Source: Chara braunii
Lineage: Eukaryota; Streptophyta; Charophyceae; Charales; Characeae
Length of the DNA stretch: 35,476 nucleotides
Reading direction: 5' to 3'
Assembly (NCBI GenBank): GCA_003427395.1
Contig: BFEA01000321.1
Coordinates: 1,628,849 to 1,664,324, forward strand
Shown here: one piece after another, positions 9,885-18,812 of the stretch
Position numbering within the stretch: position 1 is the first letter of the stretch
How the letters are laid out: each line of letters begins with the position of its first letter
The notes under the pieces: model-generated
Database searches by the model: none
Seen by the model: the letters and a program-made list of their open reading frames with translations, nothing else
Told to the model about the DNA's origin: nothing
Made by a program: the position numbers and the translations under genes

Positions 9885-10240
9885 GAGTGCGCGAGCATGT
9901 TTTCGACACCGCCATCTTTGGCGATTTTTCATTTTTTTTTGGCATAGCTAAATGCCCTGAAAATNTACAGATGTGTANTTCACATAATACAAAACCCACT
10001 AAAAAAGTTTCAAAAAATAATAAAATTGTTTAGACCCCGAACTAAAGTGAAAACAAAAAGTAAAAAGTGAAAAAATACATGGGCGAGCACGTTTTGACAC
10101 CGCCATCTTTGGCGATTTTTAATTCTTCTTTGGCTTAGCCAAATGACGTGAAAATTTACAGGCATGTACCTCACGTCATAGAGAACTCACAAAAACAAAT
10201 TCAGGAAAAAATAATTATTTTTAGGCCCCGAAATAATTTT
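9885..10240. repeat. Imperfect tandem duplication, unit about 185-195 bp
   Basis: Unit 1 (about 9885-10040) and unit 2 (about 10080-10240) share GCGAGCAYGTTTT, CGACACCGCCATCTTTGGCG then ATTTTT, TTTGGCWTAGC, AAATGMC, GTGAAAATTTACAG and TTAGRCCCCGAA in order. Ambiguous bases occur at 9965 and 9978. Nothing coding recognised. Confidence 0.7.
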
Positions 10241-10245
10241 TGGCG

Positions 10246-10355
10246 GGGGCCGAACGCTGTCGGGTTCGGACCCCGTACGGGACCCCAAATGCCCGTACGT
10301 ACGGAGGTCTGCCCGGAGACCTCCGTACGTACGGGCTGGTGACCCTGTATACATA
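10246..10355. repeat. GC-rich CCGAACG/CGTACG repeat containing a perfect palindrome
   Basis: It starts CCGAACGCTGTCGGGTTCGG and ends CTGGTGACCCTGTATACATA, the same layout (CGAACG body, GGTNACC, then TA-rich) as the repeats at 1-105 and 9586-9680. Inside, 10291-10310 and 10317-10336 are exact reverse complements (20-bp stem, loop GCCCGG). It could extrude as a cruciform. Confidence 0.65.
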
Positions 10356-10559
10356 TATATTTATATATAAATTATAAAACAGCGAGGCAAAAGTGCACTT
10401 TCATGTGAATTTTGCGAACATTCAATCTCATAAATCTTGGAAATTTTCAGAAATCTCAGCAGAGGAAATTCCAATGCTCCAAATGAGACCACATTCGGTA
10501 CACCGAACCTTTACCCAAAACAAAAAACAGGCCAAAAAGAAACAAAAAAAAAACATCAA
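10356..10559. other. No gene recognised
   Basis: AT-rich DNA with short frames. Nothing recognisable. Confidence 0.4.
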
Positions 10560-10870
10560 ATTTGAGCCCCAAACCTGAGTGGGGAACTGGGCCGACCAGG
10601 TGACAGGCCGCGGCCCGGGGGAGGTCCCGGGCGACCTGGCCAGGCAGGGCACCCGGTTGGGGGCCAGGCCCCCCCAGCGCGGTCACCTGCCGGGGGGTTT
10701 CGAACCCCCTTTCGGCTGCTGCTGGCCTCCTGCAGGCCTACCGGGTCCGACCGGCCCAAAAAAACTCAGCGTCGGGCCCGGTAGGCCTGCTTTGTTTTTT
10801 GAATTTTTCGTCGGCTCTGTGGACGTCGATCCTCCATGATCGACGGCCACAGAGCAGTGGGATCTTGGCG
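10560..10870. repeat. GC-rich block with two strong hairpins
   Basis: An abrupt rise in GC content. Hairpin 1: 10732-10751 (GCAGGCCTACCGGGTCCGAC) against 10771-10790, 19 of 20 paired, loop 19 nt. Hairpin 2: 10814-10831 (GCTCTGTGGACGTCGATC) against 10838-10855, 17 of 18 paired, loop CTCCAT. A tRNA T-loop-like GGTTCGAAACCCC is on the minus strand near 10700, but no cloverleaf forms. Confidence 0.65.
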
Positions 10871-11099
10871 CCAAACTCCCTCTCCCCCCTTCAAACCTTC
10901 GATCGGCTGGGGTGGGCTGCCACTCGCCCCCCAACACGATCCCAGTTGCAGACCTCCTCCTGTTGTGCCGTCACCCGTCGCCCATCGCCATCAGGTGTGC
11001 AGCTGCTGCTGCTCTGACGAAGGCCCATCTGTCCTGTCGCTGCTGCTACGATGAAGGCCCCGACTGTCCTGCTGCTGCTGCTACGACGAAGGCCCCGCC
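10871..11099. other. Mixed GC-rich lead-in to the pyrimidine tract
   Basis: Contains CTGCTGCTGC and a twice-repeated GACGAAGGCCC block (about 11020-11110). No supported gene. Confidence 0.4.
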
Positions 11100-12400
11100 G
11101 ACGAAGGAGCCGTTCTTCTTCTTTTTTTTCTTCTTCTCCTCCTCCTCCTCCTCCTCCTCCTCCTCCTTCTTCTTTTTCTTCCTGTTCTAGTTCATCGACA
11201 TTCAGTAGGTGACGTGAGACACGACAGGTTACAAAAAAACAAAAAAAAAACACGACCGTCCTCCTCCCCCTCCTTCTCCACTCTTCTTCTTCTCCTTATT
11301 TTCTCCTCGTCGTCATCTCCTCTTCCACGTCTTCCCCTCCGCCCCCTCGTGTTTCATCTTTCCCCTCGACCTTTCTTGATCTTCTTCTTCTTCCCCTCCT
11401 CACCTCTCTTCTTCTTCTTCTTCTTCCTCTTCTTCATCTTCTTCTTCTCCCCTCGTTAGGTCTTCTCTCCTTGTCTTCTTATTTCCCTCCTTCCCTATTC
11501 CTTCCTGCCTTTCTCCATACCCTACCGCCGCCGCCATACCCTATCGCACCCATAGTTCTTCCCCTTCTTCTTCTTCTTCTTCTTCTTCGTCTTCTTCTTC
11601 TAGATCATTCAGCAGGTCATGTGAGATACGACAGGCCGTCCACTTAACCCCCCCCCTACTCGGCTCATCTTCTTCTACTTCTTCTCTCCTCCTCCTCCTC
11701 CTCCTTCTCTCCTCCTCCTCCTCCACTCGTCTTCTTCGTCTTCCCCTCGTTCATCTCGCGATTTCATCTTCCTCCCCACCTTTCATCTTCTTCTTCGTCT
11801 TCCCTTTCTCCCCCACTTGTTTTCTTTCTCCTCTTATTCTTTTCTTCTTCTTCATCTCTTCTTCTTCTTCTCCTTCTGCTTCTTCTTCTTCTTCCACCTT
11901 ATTGACATTCGGTAGTTTACGTGAGACACGTTAGGTTGAAGAAAGAAAAAAAAACGAAGGCCGTCGTCCTCCCCCTCCTTCGGTCGTCTTCTCCTTCTTC
12001 TTTTCTCCTCGTCGTCATCTCGTCTTCCACTTCTTCCCCTGCTCCCCCTCGCGTTTTCATCTTTTCTTCTATCCTCGTCGTCCTCTCGTCTTCTTCTTCT
12101 TCCCCTCCTCCCCCTTTGCGTTTTCATCTTTCTCCTCGACCTTTCTTCGTCATCTTCTTCTTCCCCTCCTCACCTCTCTTCTTCTTTTTTTTTTTCTTCT
12201 TCTTCTTCTTCTTCCTCCCCCCTCATTAGGTCTTCTTCTCTCCTCGTCTTCTTCTTCCCCTCCTTCCCTACTCCTCCCTGCCTTTCTCCATCCTTCATCC
12301 CCCCCTCCCTCAATCCCATCTCGCAATCCTCCATCATCCATCCCAGACACCGCCCCAACCCCAGCACCCCCCACCCAGACCAACCCCCCCACCCCACCCC
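11100..12400. repeat. 1.3-kb polypyrimidine (CTT/CTC) tract with three embedded repeats
   Basis: Plus strand is almost entirely TTC/TCC/CTC, giving Ser/Phe/Leu or (minus) Glu/Arg/Lys frames that are compositional. Three islands of non-pyrimidine sequence are homologous: ACATTCAGTAGGTGACGTGA (about 11197-11235), TCATTCAGCAGGTCATGTGA (about 11605-11636) and ACATTCGGTAGTTTACGTGA (about 11908-11940), the first and third followed by GACACG and A-runs. After islands 1 and 3 the pyrimidine text is also alignable (CTCCTCGTCGTCATCTC, CCTCGACCTTTCTT, TTCTTCTTCCCCTCCTCACC), so a unit of roughly 700 bp, or two smaller ones, was duplicated. Confidence 0.75.
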
Positions 12401-12898
12401 CCCAAACCAAAATTTTATTGCAGATTCGGGGTCCTCTCGCCGAGCGCAGAACGACCCAGGTTCCAAAAAAAAAATGAAAAAAATTCTGGGTGTTTTTCTG
12501 GCCCGCCCAGTTTACCCGGGTCCCCCCCCCGGCCCTGCCCGGCCGGGCGGCGTCCTCACTCAGCCCCAAACCCTAATTTCAGTTTTGGGTCCGTTAGGAC
12601 CAGGCCGAAGCTAGTTTTCCTTAGCCTTGGGAGAGACTGTGTCCGGTTTTAGCACTTCCGTTTCAAACTCGGGTTTGCCGCACTGTGCAAGAAAACACAA
12701 CACTCACCAACGGATTCATTTTGTCAGGACGTGAGGCAGACGGGGTGGGCTAGTACCTTTTGCACTTTGGATCCGAACTAGGGTCTGCTGCACTGTGGAG
12801 GAGAAAAACAAACCGTACACAAATAGAAGCTAAATCGACAATCGCTCGGGTGTGTCGGAGAGCTCCCCGACGCTGACAATTTCTGACACCCTCTGACA
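12401..12898. other. Non-coding DNA with a short direct repeat
   Basis: A 50-bp imperfect direct repeat: about 12660-12710 (CGGGTTTGCCGCACTGTG...) and about 12770-12822 (AGGGTCTGCTGCACTGTG...), both followed by AAAACA-rich sequence. No gene recognised. Confidence 0.45.
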
Positions 12899-13329
12899 CA
12901 TGTTATGACCTGTGTAGCACACCCAACATGTTCGGCGCCCCGCCGAGTAGCCGAGCATGTTCGGATGCTCAGCCGAGCGGGAACCAAACAAGTTCGGCCG
13001 AGCGCGAATTAGGGGGCGGCCGAGCGCGTCCTCTTGCGTGTGTGGTCTGCGGGATGTGTGTGGGTGGTGTGTGGGTGGTGTGTGCGGTGTGTGTGTACAT
13101 GCGTGTGGTGTGTGTGCGTGCGTATGTTCAGTAGTGATGAGTAATGCCCCCCAGGGCCCCCCAACCCCTATTTGTATACAAATACAATAAAAATAATACA
13201 AATAATAGAAATAATAAAAATAATAAAAATGTCCGGGCTCGGTCTGCTTTGGGCCACGTTCGGGCTCCGCACCGAGCGTTCGGGTTTGGTCACCGAGCCC
13301 GAACGCGATGCTACGCAGGTTATGACATG
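12899..13329. mobile_element. Terminal-inverted-repeat element rich in CCGAGC/TTCGG
   Basis: CATGTTATGACCTGTGTAGCA (12899-12919) is matched by the reverse complement of 13309-13329 (CATGTCATAACCTGCGTAGCA): 18 of 21, all three differences transitions. The interior holds CCGAGC/GTTCGG words at both ends, a (TG)n run at about 13050-13130 and an AATA-rich run at 13180-13230. It encodes no transposase and is therefore non-autonomous if mobile. No clear target duplication seen. Confidence 0.55.
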
Positions 13330-13941
13330 GCCCACAGTCCTGCACACTTCTTCTGCATCTACGTCTTCTCACAATCCACCCGTTGCCCGTTCACAACACC
13401 ACGTCTCAACACAAGAAAGCGTATCAGGGGAAATCTGGACCAGCTGTTCCAACATCCAACAATGGAAAAAGGACTACGGCCACCGGGGTCAGGCCCCCCC
13501 GCTGAACAAAATTGTAGTTTGTAGTAGACATCACATTTCGCATACAGAAATTTCCAAAAGAGAAGGAAAGAAGAAGAGAGTTCAAATAGTTCTGAGTCTC
13601 CTCTTTCCCCCAACACTAAACCGGTAGTTCACCCGAGCCTGGCAGACTCGCACTGCACGCCAAGCTTAGCCGAACCACCAGCAGTGCACTTTTTCCCTTT
13701 TTGGCTGGCTCTGCCAGTCATTGTGGTCCGATAGCCCCAAGCCTTGTAAATTTTCCAAGTAAGCCATGAGTTTTTTTACTGTGGCTGGGGCCGTGTGCTG
13801 GTGGTTTAAGTGGTGTGCTGATTCTTCATAGTTAAAAAACAGATACTCAGTTATAACTGCAGGAAACATTATTCCACCACAGGAAATCGTTGCAGTAGGA
13901 ACAAGAGTCCATAACAGGAGACACCAGTCCCACTCACTATA
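13330..13941. other. No gene recognised
   Basis: Mixed sequence without supported coding. The left arm (13783-13810) of a long-range inverted repeat lies here. Confidence 0.4.
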
Positions 13942-14720
13942 CATTGTCAAAACTGCCTGGTAAACCGTATAGGCAAAAAAAGAGGGAGAAGAGAGCGAAA
14001 AACGAGGGGCTGTGACAGACGCTTTTGTCGGAGTTTCACCGACTCATCAGGATGCTGAACCCTATATATGTCGTCAAACAGAGCTGCCCGGTACACCGTA
14101 GAAGGCAGAGGGAGAATAGGACAACAATCGAGGGGCTGTAACACGCTGTTTCGTCGGAGTTTCACCGTCTGACTCATCAGGAGGCTGAACCCTCAAAAAG
14201 AGTCTGCAGCAGAATCCCCTAACTGATTACACTGTAAGTGATAATCCACCTTAACCCCGGTTGTGGTTAAGCATCAACAACTGCCCGACAACTGATACCC
14301 TAAGGTGGGCACCAACCACTGCCCTCAAGGTACCTGTGACGAAAATCAACGCAAACTATCACTCACCCACACCAGATGGAAAACCCTACAGACTGTTGGT
14401 TCACACCCCACCATAAGCCAGCAAAACACCCACAAAACAAAAAAAAGGTCTGTCACAGCCAAAAAATACACTCCAGTCCAAAGTACATGAGAAGCGCTCC
14501 CTTACAACTCAAAACTGTGTGAGAAAGGTCAAACAAGGTACAGACAAAATACTCCTCTGCTTGCCGAGCAACAAGAGCCTCATACCTAGCAGGGTTTCCG
14601 AAAACGTGCGTACTTCAACTCGCAAACTGCAAAATATCACCGTCATTCAACCAGCAGCAACCTATTTTGCATGCCTCATTCTGAACCTGGTTCTTAAACC
14701 ACAAGTACACGGCCCCAGCC
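13783..14720. repeat. Long-range inverted repeat enclosing the hammerhead-like units
   Basis: 13783-13810 (GGCTGGGGCCGTGTGCTGGT continuing GGTTTAAG) is the reverse complement of 14693-14720 with two mismatches in 28. The arms bracket about 880 bp that include the tandem units at 13942-14197. They may be the ends of one element or a chance insertion of two copies of a repeat in opposite orientation. Confidence 0.5.
13942..14197 (-). ncRNA. Tandem repeat with hammerhead-ribozyme-like core (two units)
   Basis: Two units of about 126-130 bp (13942-14067 and 14068-14197). On the minus strand each contains CTGATGA (14050-14044; 14180-14174), then a stem II hairpin, then GAAA (14152-14149) or AAAA (14026-14023). 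In the first unit stem II is a clean GUCGG/CCGAC with a 7-nt loop. The second has a small insertion in it. After the GAAA a short stem III is possible (ACA/UGU around GCG in one, a GUC in the other). This is the CUGANGA-stem-GAAA order of a hammerhead. I could not find a good stem I between the TTCAGCATC before CTGATGA and the ACAGCCCC after the putative cleavage site, so activity is doubtful. Confidence 0.3.
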
Positions 14721-15665
14721 TTGCAGTCTGAAAACTTGTCGCCACAAAAAAACGAGGCCAAAACGTTAAACGCTGGGCCCACCATCGATAAATTCGATCA
14801 GCGGCCCCGTTTTCGTTCCGCACCTCCAGAATTTGAGGTGTCAGACCTGCGGCCCAGGTGCCCATGTACTGGTGGTTTATTGACTGACCAACTGACGATC
14901 CAGCGCCAAGTCACACTAGCGGAGGTTTTGTTCTTGGAGAGATCGTGGGGTGCATACGCGGGCAGATTTTTTGGCAAAGCAATTTAAGGCAAGGGTGCCC
15001 ATAAGGCGGTTTTCCATCGGCCAAACATTTTGCCACATTTTTGGTCACAGGTGTAGAGGGGTCCTCACCTGTAACCCAACCCGCATCGTGCTACACAGGA
15101 GAACCACCAGTGCCATTTTGAATAGCTGCTCTTACCGCTGTGGGTAAGCTCATTTCCTTCGGTGGCAACAAGGTCCGAACGGGCGACAGGTGCCCAGCCA
15201 CTGTCATTGGCCCGTTTTCAGTGTCTCATCATTACTAGGGATTCTGAATCCCTCTCTCTTGTTTTTCTTCTGCCCCCCTCCTACTGTCACTCATCTGCCG
15301 CGCTGCAACCTCCGCTAGTGGGACTTGGGTGGGACTTGGGCCCCGGTAAGGGCTCCTGCTTGGGATTGTGCAGTCCAATTTCAGAGAGCATTCCAATATG
15401 GGAAGTCCGCCCCAGCTAAGCCGCCTCCTCAAAAAGGTTGTGCTCCATACTGGGATCAAACCAAACATAGGAATTAATTTCCAAATTGCGACACTGATTC
15501 AAGGAGGGATCGTGAACTGAGGTTGCGAGCTAGGTTGAGATTGTCATCTGGAGAACATTAGGCAGAACGGGACCGAAGCTGGTCTGATGATCTCTGTTTA
15601 TCTAGAGCACACCTATTACCCGTGGGGAACCCTCCAAGGGGCAACAGGATGTTCTCCAAAGAGTT
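14198..15665. other. Unassigned DNA, no gene recognised
   Basis: Several small frames on both strands, none family-like. ACTAGCGGAGGTT (near 14924) and AACCTCCGCTAGT (near 15306) are a perfect 13-bp inverted repeat. Confidence 0.4.
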
Positions 15666-15818
15666 TGAATCATCGTATCGAACTTCCACATATCCACTTA
15701 AGGGAAAGTCTTTTCCTAACGGATGACCCTCAAAACCATAATCTGTTAATATACGACGTAAATCAGGATGGTTGGAAAAATACACACCAAACATATCCCA
15801 TACTTCTCGTTCCCACTC
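15666..15818 (-). pseudogene. nad9: Mitochondrial nad9 (NADH dehydrogenase subunit 9) fragment, nuclear insertion
   Basis: The minus strand reads [20 protein letters not shown], then [20 protein letters not shown], then [11 protein letters not shown]: about 51 residues of the strongly conserved C-terminal half of complex I subunit 9 (NuoC/30-kDa family). In the organelle it is part of the peripheral arm near the ubiquinone site. The usual sequence reads HPLRKDFPL; here Arg is Gly (AGA to GGA). Homology stops at both ends (a G-run at about 15820 and unrelated sequence before 15666), no start codon or remaining gene is present, and the flanks are nuclear-type repeats, so this is a NUMT fragment rather than a working gene. 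Identification is confident, the donor lineage is not. Confidence 0.85.
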
Positions 15819-15839
15819 TGGGGGGGGAACAAACAAAAG

Positions 15840-15965
15840 AAAGAGCTGGGCTAATGGTCCAGGCTGAGATCGCCATCTGGAACTTGGCCGAAAAAGGGAT
15901 CTCATCTTGGTCCAGGCTGATGGTCCACGCTGAGATTGCCATCTGACTCTATGCTTACTGTATAT
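15840..15965. repeat. Short direct repeats GGTCCAGGCTGA / GAGATYGCCATCTG
   Basis: GGTCCAGGCTGAGATCGCCATCTGG near 15855-15880 recurs in parts at about 15909-15950 (GGTCCAGGCTGATGGTCCAC, GCTGAGATTGCCATCTG). It abuts the nad9 fragment. Confidence 0.5.
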
Positions 15966-15982
15966 ATAGTGTTCCAACAACC

Positions 15983-16187
15983 TCATGGTTGGCCAAGTTG
16001 CTGGGATTTGAATGCTTCTCGGATGATCAGAGGTGAGACATGAGAGGTGTAAAAACCAACCAGTGTAGAAATCCTCCCATAACTGCATGGTTGCCCAAGT
16101 TACTGACTGGGATTTGAATGCTTCTCTGATGATCAGCGGTAAGACATGAAAGGTGTAAGAAGTACTAAGAACCAACCGGTGTCGAAA
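15983..16187. repeat. Tandem imperfect duplication, unit about 90-105 bp
   Basis: 15983-16071 and 16085-16187 share CATGGTTGSCCAAGTTRCTG, GGGATTTGAATGCTTCTC, GATGATCAG, GGTRAGACATGARAGGTGTA, AACCAACCRGTGT and GAAA in order. The second copy carries small insertions. No coding or RNA function recognised. Confidence 0.75.
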
Positions 16188-16869
16188 AACGACTGACCAT
16201 CAGGTGAACTCTGTGGGTGACCAGCTGATGAGTCGAGAGAATGAACAGGACAGGACAACAAGGGGCCTAGATAACAGCTGAGATGCTGATGAAGAACAAG
16301 TATAAGAAACAGCTAGTGTACCTAGAAAGAAAAAGGTTCATACAAAGGCGGGGGAAGGGAGGGGGAACAATGGGGAACCTACTTTCACAAGAACTGATTG
16401 ACCAGGAATCCCCTTCTCTGGCCCTCTATCTCTCCCCCGTCCCACCCCATCCCCCCTGCCCCTTCCCCTCCGCCTGTGCCCAGCACCTAACTACACTTAT
16501 GCATATTTCCCTGAATTGGGATTGCTGGACGGGCACAGATTCTTCCTGCCCTTGGCACGACGGCGCCGGAGGACATTTCTTCCTCCAGGCGATGAGAGGC
16601 GAACTCGGAACCCAGAAGCCCTTGCAACAGACTTCCGCGACCTACTCCTCTTGGTGCACGCCATAGCCGGTCTCTTTGCCTCTACTACCAGCGGGGATCC
16701 TCTCTCCGGAGCCAATGGCTGGATTCTGCTCATTCCTGGACGAAGCCCACGACCTGTCAGATCACCAAAACAGCAAGAGCGCAGCAAGAAGTTCTGCATG
16801 TGTTAGACACGCCAACCTTGCAGACATAGACATAAAAGAGATACTGCAAAGTCTGCAATAGGAGAACTG
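16188..16869. other. No gene recognised
   Basis: Mixed DNA with Arg/Pro-rich compositional frames on both strands between 16497 and 16806. I see no family motif. Confidence 0.35.
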
Positions 16870-17065
16870 AATATTCGATGGGGGGAGACGGGGGAGGGAG
16901 GGGAGGGGTGAGTGAGAGAGAAGGGGAGGGGGAGGGGGAGAGGATGTTTGGAGGAAGAGGGGAGGAAGAAGGGGGAGGAAAGGGGGAGGGGAATGGGGAG
17001 GAAGAGGGACAGGGTAGGGGAAGGGGAGGGGAGGAGGAGGGGAGAGAGGGCAAGTGCAGACACAT
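16870..17065. repeat. Polypurine (GGGGA/GGGA) tract
   Basis: About 190 bp of GGGGAGG, GGGGGAGAG and GGAAGAG words on the plus strand. The frames here (Gly/Glu/Arg; Pro/Ser/Leu on minus) are compositional. Confidence 0.8.
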
Positions 17066-17169
17066 ATATAGATAGGAATGAGGAGGCGGAGAGATGATAA
17101 CCCCTACGCATAAACGGTCTTGAACAGGGCAGAAATAGAGAGGCAGAGATAAGAAGGGTTCTACAACCT

Positions 17170-17414
17170 ATGTCCTTTCCACGTACTGCACACAACAGGG
17201 TCTCAACAGCAGCCACCTTATGCAGGTCAGATACAAAACATGTTGGGACAACAACAACGACCCAGGACAGCAGTCCACCTCGCATGGAAAGAACGCCAAT
17301 GCACTGCTTGATCATTTCAGCATCGCACACGTTCCTGCAGGGCTGGAATGGCAAGACGGAGGAGAGGGAACTGTAGATGCCACGTCCAAGCCTAAGGAAG
17401 AGAAAAAAAGCTAG
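17170..17414 (+). other. Possible degenerate coding exon, Gln-rich
   Basis: After a pyrimidine-rich CACACAACAG the plus strand reads GSQQQPPYAGQIQNMLGQQQ in one frame and then GQQSTSHGKNANALLDHFSI to a stop at 17414 in another. Codon use looks more protein-like than the surroundings, and a frameshift near 17265 would join them. No family recognised; it may be chance. Confidence 0.15.
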
Positions 17415-17887
17415 ATGTGCTCTGATGCTTCATTGCCACTGGACTGTGTATCATCGTGTTAGTTTCTCCTTTCCATTCATCTTTCCCTTGCAAGGATGGT
17501 TCACTCTGTGTATAGGGATCCATGACCAGTACAAGGCATCTCAGCCAGGGGCCACGGGGGCATGGGAGGAGGGACACTGCACACTTCCCAAACCGACAGA
17601 ACGACATAATAGCAAAACAATGCCAATAGAATGCAATTCCGTTCATCCACAGCCCCTCAGCGCGATGGCACGGCGTCCCACGAAGCGGGGTCGCCTGCAC
17701 ACCGCACACCCCTTACTCTCCCCCTCTTTTTTGATCTGGTCTGGAGGGTTAGGGTCGTATTTTACGCCCTCTTGAATAGGCCTACCGGTAGTGCAGCGCA
17801 TTTGGCTTTGACAGCTCATCACATCCATCCTATGCCTCCGCGCTGTGCCAAGCCTATGGTCCATAGCTATGGGAACTATTATCTCTG
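17415..17887. other. No gene recognised
   Basis: About 470 bp of mixed DNA. Nothing recognisable on either strand. Confidence 0.35.
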
Positions 17888-18117
17888 TTATTCCCTGCAG
17901 CACACAGCTCTGTTATTCCCTGCAGGACACACTATTGCTATTCCCTGCAGCACACACTTTTGCTATTCCCTGCAGCACACACTTTTTCTATTCCCTGCAG
18001 GACATACCTCTGCATCACAGCCATCCTATGTCTCTGTCGTTGGGCCAGGACACTTCTGCTATTTCAAGCAGCACACACTTCCGCTATTCAAGCAGCACAC
18101 ACTTCCGCTATTCAAGT
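17888..18117 (+). repeat. Two related minisatellites (25-28 bp units)
   Basis: 17888-18009: about five copies of a unit around ATTCCCTGCAGCACACACTT plus TTGCT. 18058-18117: two to three copies of ATTCAAGCAGCACACACTTC plus CGCT. The two unit types share CAGCACACACTT and are probably diverged from one ancestor. Each of the first type has a CTGCAG hexamer. Confidence 0.8.
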
Positions 18118-18403
18118 CTGCCCCTACATCCTCCTCCCAAAACTTGCCTTTGACACCAGACCTCAAACTTCCTATCTTTTGGTACCCCTCGCGCTTAATA
18201 TACCCTGCCTGTTTCCACCACAGCCAGGGTCCTTTAGGTCCTCCTGTTCCGTCTGCCTCGGGGACAGGGCTCCACTACAGCTCTATTGCGCTAAGAACTT
18301 GGTCATTTACACGACGAGTATCTCACCTTGTCAGCACAGACATGGTACCAGTGGGGCCCGGCTTTCAAAACGCCTGTCTCATCAGACCCCTCTAGCGAGT
18401 ATA
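18118..18403. other. No gene recognised
   Basis: Mixed DNA between minisatellite and MITE. Confidence 0.35.
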
Positions 18404-18514
18404 CTACCATCTTCCCCCGAACACAACGCACCCTCATTTTGGCTGTATCTGGCCGGAAATATAGCTTGTATACATTCATTTTTAGGGTGCGTTATGTTCG
18501 GGGGAGGACGGTAG
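18404..18514. mobile_element. 111-bp palindromic MITE, family B copy 1
   Basis: The ends CTACCATCTTCCCCCGAACA... and ...GTTCGGGGGAGGACGGTAG form a terminal inverted repeat of about 31 bp (CTACCRTC, TTCCCCCGAACA, then YAACGCACCCT). The about 50-bp centre is shared with copy 2 at 21257-21368. TA lies on each side (18402-18403 and 18515-18516), consistent with a Tc1/mariner-Stowaway type TA duplication. No coding. Confidence 0.85.
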
Positions 18515-18653
18515 TAATGCTCCTCCCTGTGTCCTCTCCAAGTTCTACTTCGCGTCCTTCGCTCACATCAAAGGGCGAACAGAAACTTGGAACCATTACT
18601 ACTAGGCCCTTCTTCCTAGATAATTTTCAGGACTGCTATTAGGCCAGTACCTT
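18515..18653. other. Short unassigned spacer
   Basis: About 140 bp of ordinary sequence between MITE and minisatellite. Confidence 0.4.
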
Positions 18654-18812
18654 CAGCTGCAGCGACAGCTACCACACCTGCCGCTGCAGCTACCCCAAGC
18701 TACCACTGCAGCTACCCCAGCTGTAGCTGCAGCTGCAGCTGCTGCTGCCCCAGGCTGCAGTTGCAGCTACCCCAGCTGTAGTTGCAGCTACCCCAGCTGC
18801 AGATGCAGCTAT
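18654..18812. repeat. GCAGCT-rich minisatellite
   Basis: Repeats of GCAGCTACCCCAGCTGYAG and GCAGCTGCAGCT over about 160 bp. It is strongly self-complementary (AGCTGCAGCT). Confidence 0.8.

Noticed and set aside
10690-10720. tRNA T-loop-like GGTTCGAAACCCC on the minus strand
   Set aside because: No acceptor stem, D-arm or anticodon arm can be placed at the right distances.
10890-12570. Glu/Arg-rich or Ser/Phe-rich frames up to 139 residues
   Set aside because: Compositional products of the polypyrimidine tract.
15558-16175. A 205-residue minus-strand protein
   Set aside because: Only the 51-residue nad9 segment is protein-like; the rest is translation through tandem repeats.
16190-16240. 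Second hammerhead-like CTGATGAGTCGAGAG
   Set aside because: No GAAA at the right distance and no stem II.
17888-18117. CRISPR-like array
   Set aside because: Units are contiguous minisatellite copies without unique spacers, in a eukaryotic context.
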